Assembly: GCA_027451305.1 (NCBI GenBank)
Contig: DAIDJQ010000010.1
Span: forward strand, 1 to 26,792
Source: Cellulomonas sp.
Lineage (GTDB): Bacteria; Actinomycetota; Actinomycetes; Actinomycetales; Cellulomonadaceae
Length of the DNA stretch: 26,792 nucleotides
Direction: 5' to 3'
This document shows positions 1 to 8,338 of the stretch, one piece after another. Each line of letters begins with the position of its first letter. The stretch's first letter is position 1. Below the pieces are notes generated by a model, which worked only from the letters and a program-made list of their open reading frames with translations, was not told the origin of the DNA and ran no database searches. The translations under genes and the position numbers were made by a program.

Positions 1-1
1 G

Positions 2-1765
2 CCGACCGCGCGGTGGTCGGACGGCGTGCCGGTCACCGGCGACGACCTGCTGCTGGAGTGGGCGGCGCGCTCCGGGCAGCTCGACGAGGCGCCGCCGAGC
101 GGGGCGGTCGCCGGTGGCGCGACCGGAACCCCGAGCCCGACGGGCACCACCCCGGCGAGCTCGGCGGCCGCCCCGACCGGCGGCTCCGCCCCCACGCCGA
201 CCGCGAGCGCGGCTGCGGACACCGTCTGGTTCGGCGCGGTCTCTCCCGTGCTGGTGCACGCGCCCGCAGTGCCCACGGTCGACGAGCACGGCCTGACGCT
301 CGTGTACGCCGACCCGGTGGCGGACTGGCAGACGGCGCTGGACCTCAACCTCGCCGCCCACGTGGTGGGTCGGCTGGCGCTCGGGACGCCTGCGGCGTCT
401 GCGGCCGCGGGCTCGCAGACCTCCTCGTCGTCCCCTGCCGCGTCGTCCTTCGCGGCTGGTGCGGTCACCTCGCCGTCCGCGGGGAGCGCCACGTCGTCGT
501 CGTCCGCCGCCCCCGCGGTTGCCGACGCGGCGCACTGGTCGGCCCTGGTCACCGCCGCGATCCAGCACGCGGACCGGGCGGCCCTGATCCCCGTCTCGCG
601 GGTGTGGCGGACCGCCGCCGACGCGACAGCGCTGAGCGACGACCCGGCGGCGGCGGTCACCACCGGCCCGTACCGCGTGGACGTCGTCGATCCGGGCAAG
701 CGCGTGGAGATGGTGAGCAACACGTCGTACCAGGGTGCCCGGCCGGCGGCGTTCGACCGGGTCGTGGTGCGCTCCGACCTGGATCCGCTCGCCCAGGTGG
801 ACGCGCTGCGCACCGGCACCGCGGACGTGGTCGCGCCCGTCGACACCGCCGACGTACGGGCGGCCCTGCAGCGTGTGCCGGACGTGCGGGTGCAGACCGG
901 CGGCGGTGCGGTGCTGCAGCTGCAGCTGCAGGAGTCGGGCGGTGGCACGTTCGACCCGGCGCACTGGGCGACCGCGGGTGACCCCGGCACCGCGCGGGCA
1001 GCGGCGTTGCGGGCCGCGTTCGTCCGCGCGATCGACCGCACACGGCTCGCCGCGCTCGCCGGCTCCTCGCCGAGCGACGCGGTGCTCGCCGGGGTGGGCG
1101 CCGGCCTTCGGAGCCCGGGCACGGCTGCCGATGCCACGCCGTCCGCCACGGCACCCGCCTCGACGAGCCCCGCCTCGACGAGCCCGGCCGCGACGGCCCC
1201 GACGGCGACCGGGGCTCCGGCGACCGTCGCGACGGCAGGTGGGGTGCCGGTCCGCGTGCTGGTCAGCACCGACGACCAGGTGCGTCGCGACATGCTCGCC
1301 GCTCTCACCGCGCAGCTGGGAGCAGCCGGCTTCACGGTCACGCGGGCCCAGCCTGCGGACCCGGCGACGGCGCTCTGGGCCGACCCCGGCTCGTGGGACG
1401 TGGCCCTCGTCCCCGTGCAGCAGAGCCGGACGCCGGTGGCCTCGCTGCTGGCGCGCTGGCGGACGGGCGGCGCCACCGACGTGACAGGCCACAGCGACCC
1501 GGCGCTGGACGCGCTCCTGGACTCCGTCGGACGGCAGACGGACCCGGCCGCGGTGGCCTCCGCACTCGGGGAGATCGGCACGGCGCTGCTCGAGTCCCAC
1601 GTGGTGGAGCCCGTGGTCCGCCAGCCGGTGGTGACCGCCACCGTAGGTGCGGGCACCAGCACGGCCGCGCCGACGAGCCGGCCCCGGTTGCAGCAGGTGC
1701 CGGCGATCCCATGGGGATCTGCCGACCTCTCGGCGTGGTGGGGCTGGGCCCGTACCACCTCCTGA
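2..1765 (+). CDS. ABC transporter family-5 substrate-binding protein, LpqW-like (5' end missing)
   Basis: The reading frame is open from base 2, so the N-terminus, including any lipoprotein signal, lies outside the window; 587 residues are visible. The first residues read WSDGVPVTGDD, the characteristic 'WSDG-PVT--D' stretch of peptide/nickel-type (SBP_bac_5) binding proteins. Further on come the typical 'GPYRV' segment, an 'AAFVRAIDR' segment, and a C-terminal region ending near WGSADLSAWWGWAR. Three Ala/Ser/Thr/Pro-rich stretches interrupt the fold (about nt 101-220, 380-535 and 1107-1245); these are not part of the usual family domain and look like disordered linkers. The position just before typA matches mycobacterial LpqW (Rv1166), which acts in cell-envelope glycolipid assembly rather than simple uptake. 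Binding-protein family: confident. LpqW-like role: inference from position. No permease or ATPase gene is adjacent. Confidence 0.85.
   Translation, partial: PTARWSDGVPVTGDDLLLEWAARSGQLDEAPPSGAVAGGATGTPSPTGTTPASSAAAPTGGSAPTPTASAAADTVWFGAVSPVLVHAPAVPTVDEHGLTLVYADPVADWQTALDLNLAAHVVGRLALGTPAASAAAGSQTSSSSPAASSFAAGAVTSPSAGSATSSSSAAPAVADAAHWSALVTAAIQHADRAALIPVSRVWRTAADATALSDDPAAAVTTGPYRVDVVDPGKRVEMVSNTSYQGARPAAFDRVVVRSDLDPLAQVDALRTGTADVVAPVDTADVRAALQRVPDVRVQTGGGAVLQLQLQESGGGTFDPAHWATAGDPGTARAAALRAAFVRAIDRTRLAALAGSSPSDAVLAGVGAGLRSPGTAADATPSATAPASTSPASTSPAATAPTATGAPATVATAGGVPVRVLVSTDDQVRRDMLAALTAQLGAAGFTVTRAQPADPATALWADPGSWDVALVPVQQSRTPVASLLARWRTGGATDVTGHSDPALDALLDSVGRQTDPAAVASALGEIGTALLESHVVEPVVRQPVVTATVGAGTSTAAPTSRPRLQQVPAIPWGSADLSAWWGWARTTS
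1156..1185 (+). repeat. 15-bp tandem duplication in linker
   Basis: Two perfect copies of CGCCTCGACGAGCCC (1156-1170 and 1171-1185) encode a repeated Ala-Ser-Thr-Ser-Pro unit in the third low-complexity linker of the binding protein. The frame is kept, so it probably arose by slippage. Confidence 0.8.
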
Positions 1766-1767
1766 GG

Positions 1768-1784
1768 GGTCCGCCGTGCGGACC
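1768..1784 (+). terminator. Hairpin after the binding-protein gene
   Basis: GGTCCGC, loop CGT, GCGGACC: a perfect 7-bp stem starting 3 nt after the stop codon. There is no T-run, which is usual for actinobacterial intrinsic terminators. It lies just upstream of the typA -10 box. Confidence 0.55.
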
Positions 1785-1787
1785 GCG

Positions 1788-1793
1788 TAGAAT
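1788..1793 (+). promoter_or_regulatory. Putative -10 box of typA
   Basis: TAGAAT fits the actinobacterial TANNNT -10 consensus, about 46 nt before the typA start. The same GTAGAATC string stands before the VanW gene at 5722. No convincing -35 is seen. Confidence 0.45.
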
Positions 1794-1838
1794 CATCCGG
1801 CGCCCGACGTCGTGGCGCGCTCCCCACCCTCGACAGAG

Positions 1839-3773
1839 ATGAGCACTCGTATGCCCGCCGTGCGTCCGGACCTGCGCAACGTCGCGATCGTCGCGCACGT
1901 CGACCACGGCAAGACCACCCTGGTCGACGCCATGCTGTGGCAGACGGGAGCGTTCGGTGCCCACGAGCACGTCGAGCGCCGTGCCATGGACAGCGGCGAG
2001 CTGGAGCGTGAGAAGGGCATCACGATCCTGGCCAAGAACACCGCGGTCCGGTACTCCGGACCCGCGGCGGCCGCCGCCGGCCAGCCCGACGGGATCACCA
2101 TCAACGTCATCGACACCCCGGGCCACGCCGACTTCGGTGGCGAGGTGGAGCGCGGCCTGTCGATGGTCGACGGCGTGGTGCTGCTCGTCGACGCGAGCGA
2201 GGGCCCGCTGCCTCAGACGCGGTTCGTGCTGCGCAAGGCGCTCGCGGCGAAGCTGCCGGTGATCCTCGTCGTGAACAAGGTGGACCGGCCGGACGCCCGC
2301 ATCAGCGAGGTCGTCTCCGAGACCACAGACCTGCTGCTGGGCCTGGCGTCCGACCTGCACGAGGACGTGCCGGACCTGGACCTCGACTCGATCCTCGACG
2401 TTCCCGTGGTGTACGCGGCAGCCAAGGCGGGGCGCGCCTCGCTGGAGCAGCCGGCCGACGGCGGGCTGCCGGACAACGAGGACCTCGAGCCGCTGTTCGC
2501 CACGATCGTCGAGAAGATCCCGGCCCCGACGTACGACGAGGACGCGCCGCTGCAGGCGCACGTCACCAACCTCGACGCGTCCCCGTTCCTGGGCCGTCTC
2601 GCGCTGCTGCGCATCTTCAACGGCACGCTGCGCAAGGGCCAGACCGTCGCCTGGGCCCGGCACGACGGCAGCATCCAGAACGTCAAGGTCACCGAGCTGC
2701 TGGAGACCAAGGCGCTCGAGCGGGTGCCCACCGACGAGGCCCGTCCGGGCGACATCGTCGCGGTGGCCGGCATCGAGGACATCACCATCGGCGAGACGCT
2801 GACCGACCCCGACGACCCGCGGCCGCTGCCGCTGATCACCGTCGACGACCCCGCGATCTCGGTGACCATCGGCATCAACACGTCGCCGCTGGCCGGCAAG
2901 GGCGGCAAGGGCCACAAGGTCACCGCCCGGCAGGTCAAGGACCGCCTGGACCGCGAGCTGGTGGGCAACGTGTCCCTGCGCGTGATCCCGACGGAGCGGC
3001 CGGACGCCTGGGAGGTGCAGGGCCGCGGTGAGCTGGCGCTGGCCATCCTGGTCGAGCAGATGCGCCGCGAAGGCTTCGAGCTGACGGTCGGCAAGCCGCA
3101 GGTGGTCACCAAGCTCGTCGACGGCCACGTGTGGGAGCCCACCGAGCGGATGACGATCGACGTGCCGGAGGAGTTCCTCGGCGCGGTGACGCAGCTGATG
3201 GCCCAGCGTCGCGGCCGCATGCAGACGATGGCCAACCACGGCACCGGCTGGGTCCGGATGGAGTTCCTGGTGCCGGCGCGGGGCCTGATCGGCTTCCGGA
3301 CCCGGTTCCTCACGGACACCCGCGGCACCGGCATCGCGTCCTCCATCGCCGAGGGCTACGAGCCGTGGGCCGGCACCATCGAGTCCCGGTCCACCGGGTC
3401 GCTCGTCGCGGACCGGGCCGGCGTGGCGACCCCGTACGCCATGACCAACCTGCAGGACCGTGGCTCCTTCTTCGTCGACCCGACGCAGGAGGTCTACGAG
3501 GGGATGATCGTCGGCGAGAACCCGCGCAACGAGGACATGGACGTCAACATCACCAAGGAGAAGAAGCTCACCAACATGCGCTCCTCCACGGCCGACGTGT
3601 TCGAGACCCTCGTGCCGCCGCGCAAGCTGACGCTCGAGGAGTCGCTCGAGTTCGCCCGCGAGGACGAGTGCGTCGAGGTGACGCCCGAGGTGGTGCGGCT
3701 GCGCAAGGTGGAGCTGGACCAGACCGAGCGCGCGCGGATGACGGCGCGGGCGAAGGCGGCAGCGCGGTCGTGA
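1839..3773 (+). CDS. typA: Translational GTPase TypA/BipA
   Basis: Ribosome-associated GTPase of the EF-G/LepA superfamily, involved in ribosome assembly and stress adaptation. The P-loop AHVDHGKT lies at residues 19-26, followed by the G3 motif DTPGHADFGGEV and the G4 motif NKVDRP. The C-terminal half shows TypA-specific stretches such as GRGELALAILVEQMRREGFEL and an RGLIGFRTRFLTDTRGTG segment. The length of 644 residues is normal. The start is taken at ATG 1839; ATG 1851 is equally possible and has a purine-rich AGATGAG 7 nt upstream. It is the first gene of a cluster: its stop overlaps the start of mshB (GTGA). The order binding protein-typA-mshB matches mycobacteria. Confidence 0.95.
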   Translation: MSTRMPAVRPDLRNVAIVAHVDHGKTTLVDAMLWQTGAFGAHEHVERRAMDSGELEREKGITILAKNTAVRYSGPAAAAAGQPDGITINVIDTPGHADFGGEVERGLSMVDGVVLLVDASEGPLPQTRFVLRKALAAKLPVILVVNKVDRPDARISEVVSETTDLLLGLASDLHEDVPDLDLDSILDVPVVYAAAKAGRASLEQPADGGLPDNEDLEPLFATIVEKIPAPTYDEDAPLQAHVTNLDASPFLGRLALLRIFNGTLRKGQTVAWARHDGSIQNVKVTELLETKALERVPTDEARPGDIVAVAGIEDITIGETLTDPDDPRPLPLITVDDPAISVTIGINTSPLAGKGGKGHKVTARQVKDRLDRELVGNVSLRVIPTERPDAWEVQGRGELALAILVEQMRREGFELTVGKPQVVTKLVDGHVWEPTERMTIDVPEEFLGAVTQLMAQRRGRMQTMANHGTGWVRMEFLVPARGLIGFRTRFLTDTRGTGIASSIAEGYEPWAGTIESRSTGSLVADRAGVATPYAMTNLQDRGSFFVDPTQEVYEGMIVGENPRNEDMDVNITKEKKLTNMRSSTADVFETLVPPRKLTLEESLEFAREDECVEVTPEVVRLRKVELDQTERARMTARAKAAARS

Positions 3774-4765
3774 GCCCGGCCGTGCCGGCCGGCGTGCGTC
3801 TCGCGGACGAGCAGGGCGGTCTGCTCGCGGTGCACGCGCACCCGGACGACGAGACGCTGTCCACAGGCGCGCTGCTCGCGGCGTTCGCGCTGGCGGGCCG
3901 GCCGGTCACCGTGGTGACGGCGACCCGCGGGGAGCGCGGCGAGGTCATCGGCGAGCGGCTCGCGCACCTCCGGGGCGACGGGTCGGCGCTGGCCGCGCAC
4001 CGGGAGCGCGAGCTCGCGTCCGCGCTGGCTGCGTTGGGCGTGGTCGACCACACCTTCCTCGACCGGCTACCGGGTGCGCAGCCGAGCGGAACCTCGGTCG
4101 CGGAGCGGTACGAGGACTCGGGCATGGTCTGGACGGGTGCGGCGCGGGCCGGCCTGGGAGCCGACGTCCCCGTCCGCGCCTTCGTCGGGGCTGCGTCCGA
4201 CGCGGCCGCCGAGCGGCTGGCCGGGCTGCTGCGCCGCCGTCGGCCCGCCGTCGTGGCCACCTACGACCCGGAGGGCGGCTACGGCCACCCCGACCACGTC
4301 CGCGTGCACGAGGTCACGATGCGGGCGGTGCAGCTGTCGGCCGCCGACGGCTGGGCGCCGGGGGTGCTGTGGCGGCGCGCGGGCGGGGGTGCGGTCGCCG
4401 CCGCGGCGGCCGCCCTGGCCGGGCACGGTCCCTGGCCCGACGGGTTGACCCTGCCGGACCCCGCGGGCGAGGCCGCCGCGCTCGTCGTGCCCGACGAGGC
4501 GATCGACCTGGTCGTGACCGTCGAGCCGGTCCGCCACCAGGTCCTGGACGCGCTGCGGGCGCACGCCACGCAGGTGCAGGCGGTCACCGCGGTGGACGGC
4601 GACGAACGGCTGGTCGCCGCCTTCGCCCTGAGCAACCGGCTGCTGCAGGCCGTGCTGCCCGAGGAGGGCTACCAGGTGGTGGCGGGCGATCCCGCGACCG
4701 TCGACTGGCCGGCTGCCGTCCGGCCGCGCGCAGGACGGGCCGCCCAGCAGCCGCCGGTAGCCTGA
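3770..4765 (+). CDS. mshB: N-acetyl-GlcN-inositol deacetylase (mycothiol synthesis), PIG-L family
   Basis: Zinc-dependent deacetylase of the PIG-L/LmbE family; MshB removes the acetyl group from GlcNAc-inositol in mycothiol biosynthesis. The signature HAHPDDET gives metal ligands H24 and D27 with catalytic D26. The second signature, GHPDH, places G172, H173, P174, D175 and H176, with H176 the expected third zinc ligand. Length 331 residues, slightly longer than the mycobacterial enzyme (about 300). The start GTG overlaps the typA stop (GTGA), with AAGGCGG 12 nt upstream. The paralogous Mca amidase is an alternative, but the typA neighbourhood favours MshB. A cytoplasmic role in thiol redox buffering follows from family knowledge. 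Confidence 0.88.
   Translation: MSPAVPAGVRLADEQGGLLAVHAHPDDETLSTGALLAAFALAGRPVTVVTATRGERGEVIGERLAHLRGDGSALAAHRERELASALAALGVVDHTFLDRLPGAQPSGTSVAERYEDSGMVWTGAARAGLGADVPVRAFVGAASDAAAERLAGLLRRRRPAVVATYDPEGGYGHPDHVRVHEVTMRAVQLSAADGWAPGVLWRRAGGGAVAAAAAALAGHGPWPDGLTLPDPAGEAAALVVPDEAIDLVVTVEPVRHQVLDALRAHATQVQAVTAVDGDERLVAAFALSNRLLQAVLPEEGYQVVAGDPATVDWPAAVRPRAGRAAQQPPVA
4758..4763 (+). promoter_or_regulatory. Putative -10 box of a leaderless transcript (DUF6113 gene)
   Basis: TAGCCT overlaps the mshB stop codon and stands exactly 6 nt before the GTG start at 4770, the spacing expected when transcription starts at the start codon. No Shine-Dalgarno is visible. Translational coupling to mshB would be an alternative. 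Confidence 0.4.
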
Positions 4766-4769
4766 CGGC

Positions 4770-5129
4770 GTGCAACCGCTGACCGCCACCGCGTTGGGTC
4801 GAGCCCTGGGCGCGCTGGTGCTGGGCATCGTCGTCGGTACGGTCGGAACGGTGATGCACCGCGCCTACGAGCCCTGGGGCCTGGTCGGCGCGCTCGTGCT
4901 GGTGCTCAGCGCCGCCGTGACGGCCCGGGCCTGGTCGGGCTGGGTCACCTGGGTCGCGTTCCTCGGCGGGCTGTTCCTCGCCGTGCAGGTGCTGGCGCAG
5001 CAGGGGCCGGGCGGCGACGTGCTGGTGCCGGCGGGGACCCTGGGCTGGCTGTGGGTGATCGGCTCCGTCGCGACCGCCGCCGTGGTGGCGCTGCTGCCGC
5101 GTCGCCTGTTCGTCGACCGTTCGCGGTGA
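4770..5129 (+). CDS. DUF6113-like small membrane protein
   Basis: A 119-residue, very hydrophobic protein with about four membrane segments (roughly residues 10-28, 36-52, 57-76 and 88-109) and a basic C-terminus (RRLFVDRSR). It resembles the unnamed small membrane protein (DUF6113) commonly found after mshB in actinobacteria; the assignment rests on memory of that context and on topology. The GTG start lies 4 nt after the mshB stop. Its stop overlaps the next start (GTGA). Function unknown. Confidence 0.75.
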   Translation: MQPLTATALGRALGALVLGIVVGTVGTVMHRAYEPWGLVGALVLVLSAAVTARAWSGWVTWVAFLGGLFLAVQVLAQQGPGGDVLVPAGTLGWLWVIGSVATAAVVALLPRRLFVDRSR

Positions 5130-5623
5130 CCGTCGACGAGCAGCAGGTGGCCGACTACCGGTCGGCCGCTGCCCGGCTGCCCGGCGGCGTGTGCGTGGTG
5201 ACCGTCGCATGGCGCGGCTCGGTCCACGCGACGACCGTCAGCTCGGTCGCCTCGGTGTCGTTGCGGCCGCCGCAGCTGCTGTTCTGCGTGCACGGCGACT
5301 CCCGGCTCGCCGACGCGCTGGAGGAGTCCCCGCGCTGGACGCTCAGCGTGCTGGCCGACCACCAGGCACCGATCGCGGACTGGCTCGCGTCGGCGGGACG
5401 GCCGGTGGTCGACCAGCTGGTCCGCGTGCCGCACACGCTCGCGCCGCTGACCGGCGCCGTGCGGGTGGACGGTGCGGCCGCGTGGTTCGACTGCGAGACG
5501 GTCGCGGCGCACGAGCAGGGCGACCACCGGATCGTCGTCGGGGGCGTGCTGCAGGCCGTGCAGGGCGATCCCGAGGCAGGCTCGTTGGTGCACCTGCGCG
5601 GTCACCTGCGGCCCGTGCGCTGA
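5126..5623 (+). CDS. Flavin reductase-like, FMN-binding split-barrel protein
   Basis: A 165-residue protein of the flavin reductase-like domain family. Family features visible are 'RLPGGVCVVTV' near the N-terminus, 'TTVSSVASVSLRPPQLLFCV' (flavin-binding strand-turn) and 'SPRWTLSVLADHQ'. Such proteins reduce FMN or FAD with NAD(P)H, often to supply a monooxygenase; no partner oxygenase is in the window. The GTG start overlaps the DUF6113 stop (GTGA), suggesting translational coupling. The alternative upstream start at 5051 would extend far into the preceding gene and give an unnatural Arg-rich N-terminus. A hairpin directly after the stop marks the end of the cluster. Confidence 0.85.
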   Translation: MTVDEQQVADYRSAAARLPGGVCVVTVAWRGSVHATTVSSVASVSLRPPQLLFCVHGDSRLADALEESPRWTLSVLADHQAPIADWLASAGRPVVDQLVRVPHTLAPLTGAVRVDGAAAWFDCETVAAHEQGDHRIVVGGVLQAVQGDPEAGSLVHLRGHLRPVR

Positions 5624-5642
5624 ACGGACCACCCCGGTCCGT
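5624..5642 (+). terminator. Intrinsic terminator hairpin after flavin reductase
   Basis: ACGGACC, loop ACCCC, GGTCCGT: a perfect 7-bp stem beginning immediately after the stop codon. No T-run follows. Confidence 0.6.
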
Positions 5643-5722
5643 GCGCCGGACGGTCGCCGCTGCGCGCGGCCACCATGTGCTCGGAGAGCGGCAACCTCCC
5701 GGGCCCGTGACCCCCTCCGCCG

Positions 5723-5728
5723 TAGAAT
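5723..5728 (+). promoter_or_regulatory. Putative -10 box of the VanW gene
   Basis: TAGAAT, 42 nt before the ATG at 5771, followed by a strong ribosome binding site (AGGGGGAG at about 5760-5767). No clear -35 element at 16-18 bp. Confidence 0.45.
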
Positions 5729-5770
5729 CGCGCGACGCGGGCGAGGACCCCGCCCATCCAGGGGGAGTGC

Positions 5771-8026
5771 ATGAGCCACGGGACCGACAGCGACTCGCCG
5801 CCCGTCGCGGACGCTGCGCCGGACGGCGACGACGAGACCCGTCGGCCCTCCTGGTCCGAGATCAGCCGCCTGCACCGCATCCCCGCCGCGCCCGGGACGC
5901 CCGAGGGGGTGGACCCCGCCGCCGGCACCGAGACCGACGATGCGGCGGCGGACGGCGCGGGAGTCCCCGAGCCTCGGCAGCCGGAGCAGGTGACTGCGAT
6001 CGACGAGGCACAGCCCGTGGCCGTCACGGACGGCGACGGCCGGCAGGACACCGCCGAGGCGACCGAGCCCGCCGAGCCCACCGTGGCAGTCGTCGAGCCG
6101 GCCGTCGAGACGCCGCACGACCCGCACCCGGCCGAGGCCGCAGCCGAGCGGCCGCTCCCGACCGCCCCGACGCAGGTGCTGCCACCCCCGCCGGCGCCCG
6201 GGCCGGTGCGGACCAGCGCCTTCCCCGCCACGGCCGTCGGTGGGACGTCGTCCCCACGCGTCGAGGGCGGCGTGATCCCCGTCGCGGCACGCACGGCCTC
6301 GGTGCTCGACGACTTCGAGCCCGACGACGGCCGCCGGCGCTGGCCCCGGCAGCTGGCCGTGGCGCTCGGCGTCGTGGTGGTGCTCGCGGGGGCCTACGCG
6401 GGTGCCAGCTACGCGCTCGCGCACCGCGTCCCGCGGGGGGCGACCGTGGCCGGAGTGGATGTCGGCGGGCTCACCGAGGGCGCGGCGGTGGACCGGCTCA
6501 CGAGCCAGCTCGGCCCCGCGGCCACCGGTGCGTTCGGCGTCAAGGCCGGCGACCAGGAGTCGCAGCTGGACCCGGTGCAGGCGGGGCTGACGTTCGACGC
6601 CGCCGCCACCGTCCGCCGCCTCGTCGGCGTCGACCTGCTGCAGCCCGTCCGGCTGTGGCACCAGGTGGCCGGTGTCGGTGCACAGCCCGCGGTCACCTCC
6701 GTCGACGCGGCCGCGCTGCACACCGCCGTCGAGCACCTCGCCGACTCGCTGCAGGTCGCTCCGGTGGACGGCTCGATCATCTTCGCCGACGGCGCGGCCC
6801 ATGCCACCCAGGCGCAGGACGGCACCGATCTCGACGTCGCGGGTGCCGAGAAGGCCATCCGCGACGGGTGGCTGGTCGGCGCCCGACCCCTCGTGCTGCC
6901 CACCACGACGGTGGCTCCGGACATCACGCAGGCCGAGACCGACGCGGCCCTCACGGAGGTGGCCCAGCAGGTGGCGGGGGCGCCGGTGACGGTCGCCGTC
7001 GCCGACCGCACCGTCAGCCTGCCGGCGAGCACGCTGGTGGCGAACGCGTCCTTCGTCGCGCAGGACGGGAAGCTCGTGCTGCAGATGAACGGGCCCGCCC
7101 TGGTGGCGCTCGTGCTCCAGCAGACACCGGGCCTGGTCACGCCGGCCTCCGACGCACGCTTCGAGTTCCAGAACGACGCTCCCGTGCTGGTCCCCGGCAC
7201 CCCGGGCACGACGATCGACCCCACCGCGCTCGCGGCCGCGGTCGCCACGGCCGCGTCGTCCCCGAACCAGCGCACCGCCACCGTGTCCCTGGTGCCGTCG
7301 GACCCGACGCAGAGCACCGAGGCCCTGCAGGCGCTGGGCATCAAGGAGATCGTCTCCGAGTTCGCGACGCCGCTGACCAGCGAGCCGCACCGCACGGTGA
7401 ACATCACGGTCGGCGCAGGCATGATCAACGGCACGCTGGTCCGGCCCGGTGACACGTTCAGCCTCGGTCAGGCGCTGAGCCCGATCGACGCGGCCCACGG
7501 CTACGTCGACGCCGGGGCGATCGTCGACGGCTTCGACGTCCAGGCGATGGGTGGGGGACTCTCCCAGGTCTCGACCACGACCTACAACGCCGCCTACTTC
7601 GCCGGCTTCCAGGACGTGGAGCACAGGCCCCACTCCGAGTGGTTCACGCGCTACCCCGAAGGCCGCGAGGCGACGATCTACTACCCGATCCTCGACCTGA
7701 AGTGGAAGAACAACACCCCCTACGGCGCACTCGTCCAGGCCTGGGTGGCAGACAACCAGATGCACGTGCGGATCTGGGGCACCAAGTACTGGACCGTGAC
7801 GTCGACGACGAGCCCCCGCTCCAACGTGCACGCACCGACGACCGTCTACTCCCAGTCGCCGGCCTGCGCACCGCAGCAGGCGGGCAACCCCGGCTTCACG
7901 GTCACCGTGACGCGGCAGGTGTCGCTGAACGGTGCAGTGGTGTCGACGACGAAGCGCACGACGACCTACAAGGCGCAGGACACGATCATCTGCGGTCCCG
8001 CGCCGAGCACCAGCCCGACGCACTGA
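5771..8026 (+). CDS. Membrane-anchored VanW / PG_binding_4 domain protein
   Basis: A 751-residue protein, probably of the cell envelope. Residues 1-190 are a Pro/Glu/Ala/Asp-rich, low-complexity, presumably cytoplasmic segment. A single membrane helix follows at about 195-217. The extracytoplasmic part begins VPRGATVAGVDVGGLT, the standard entry of YoaR-like proteins with PG_binding_4 domains (about 230-490). The VanW domain covers about residues 541-670 and shows the ING-L-PGDTFSLG stretch, then GYVDAGAIVDG, GGGLSQVSTT and HSEWFTRYPEGREATI. The C-terminus has two cysteines. VanW was first seen in vancomycin-resistance clusters, but its biochemical role is not established; wall binding is inferred from PG_binding_4. 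No vanA/H/X-type genes are present, so resistance is not implied. The start is fixed by the strong Shine-Dalgarno. Confidence 0.88.
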   Translation: MSHGTDSDSPPVADAAPDGDDETRRPSWSEISRLHRIPAAPGTPEGVDPAAGTETDDAAADGAGVPEPRQPEQVTAIDEAQPVAVTDGDGRQDTAEATEPAEPTVAVVEPAVETPHDPHPAEAAAERPLPTAPTQVLPPPPAPGPVRTSAFPATAVGGTSSPRVEGGVIPVAARTASVLDDFEPDDGRRRWPRQLAVALGVVVVLAGAYAGASYALAHRVPRGATVAGVDVGGLTEGAAVDRLTSQLGPAATGAFGVKAGDQESQLDPVQAGLTFDAAATVRRLVGVDLLQPVRLWHQVAGVGAQPAVTSVDAAALHTAVEHLADSLQVAPVDGSIIFADGAAHATQAQDGTDLDVAGAEKAIRDGWLVGARPLVLPTTTVAPDITQAETDAALTEVAQQVAGAPVTVAVADRTVSLPASTLVANASFVAQDGKLVLQMNGPALVALVLQQTPGLVTPASDARFEFQNDAPVLVPGTPGTTIDPTALAAAVATAASSPNQRTATVSLVPSDPTQSTEALQALGIKEIVSEFATPLTSEPHRTVNITVGAGMINGTLVRPGDTFSLGQALSPIDAAHGYVDAGAIVDGFDVQAMGGGLSQVSTTTYNAAYFAGFQDVEHRPHSEWFTRYPEGREATIYYPILDLKWKNNTPYGALVQAWVADNQMHVRIWGTKYWTVTSTTSPRSNVHAPTTVYSQSPACAPQQAGNPGFTVTVTRQVSLNGAVVSTTKRTTTYKAQDTIICGPAPSTSPTH

Positions 8027-8035
8027 CCAGGCGGT

Positions 8036-8055
8036 CCGCGCGTCAGACCGCGCGG
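8036..8055. terminator. Possible bidirectional terminator between convergent genes
   Basis: CCGCGCG, loop TCAGAC, CGCGCGG: a 7-bp all-GC stem 10 nt after the VanW stop, overlapping the last codons of the minus-strand gene. It could serve both strands. No T-run. Confidence 0.35.
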
Positions 8056-8288
8056 GGCCGGCGCCGTGGTGGTGCCGGCGGCACCACCTTGGTCAGGGCG
8101 ATCGCGTCGGCCGGAACGTGCACGTCGCCGCGCCGCGTCCGGACCAGCACCCCGTCGTCGTCCACCTCCAGCAGGTCGCCCAGCACGTCGGTGTAGCGCG
8201 GCTCGCCCGGCCCGGGGCTGTCGTCGCGCAGGCGGCGCACCACCACCCGCACCCCGGGCGCCCACTCGCGCCAGCCCTCACGGCTCAC
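8043..8288 (-). CDS. Small SH3-like domain protein (stand-alone N-domain of Rv0428c-type acetyltransferase)
   Basis: About 81 residues. The core APGVRVVVRRL, then YTDVLGDLLEVDDDGVLVRTRRGDVHVPADAIALTKVVPP, resembles the N-terminal SH3-like domain of actinobacterial GNAT proteins of the Rv0428c type, which often sit divergently next to fdxA-dapC. Here the protein ends right after that domain (PPRRRPRAV, stop) and no acetyltransferase domain follows in any frame, because the VanW gene converges 16 bp away. It is either a shortened remnant or a genuine small protein. The start is taken at GTG 8288, with GGTGGA just upstream; GTG 8315 would add nine residues. Domain assignment is from memory of family sequences. 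Confidence 0.6.
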   Translation of the reverse strand: MSREGWREWAPGVRVVVRRLRDDSPGPGEPRYTDVLGDLLEVDDDGVLVRTRRGDVHVPADAIALTKVVPPAPPRRRPRAV

Positions 8289-8338
8289 AGGTCCACCCGA
8301 CGGTGTGGACCGCACGCGGTCGGCTGGGGCATGTGAGG

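Noticed and set aside
1338..3239. Long minus-strand frame opposite typA
   Set aside because: Antisense shadow of a strongly conserved gene; composition typical of non-coding frames and no ribosome binding site.
4865..8023. Very long minus-strand open frame (1052 codons) opposite the VanW region
   Set aside because: Its translation is Arg/His/Gly-rich without any domain, as expected for the antisense of high-GC genes; the plus-strand frames carry clear families.
5771..8026. VanW protein as part of a vancomycin-resistance cluster
   Set aside because: No vanH, vanA, vanX or two-component genes nearby; VanW domains are common in ordinary envelope proteins.
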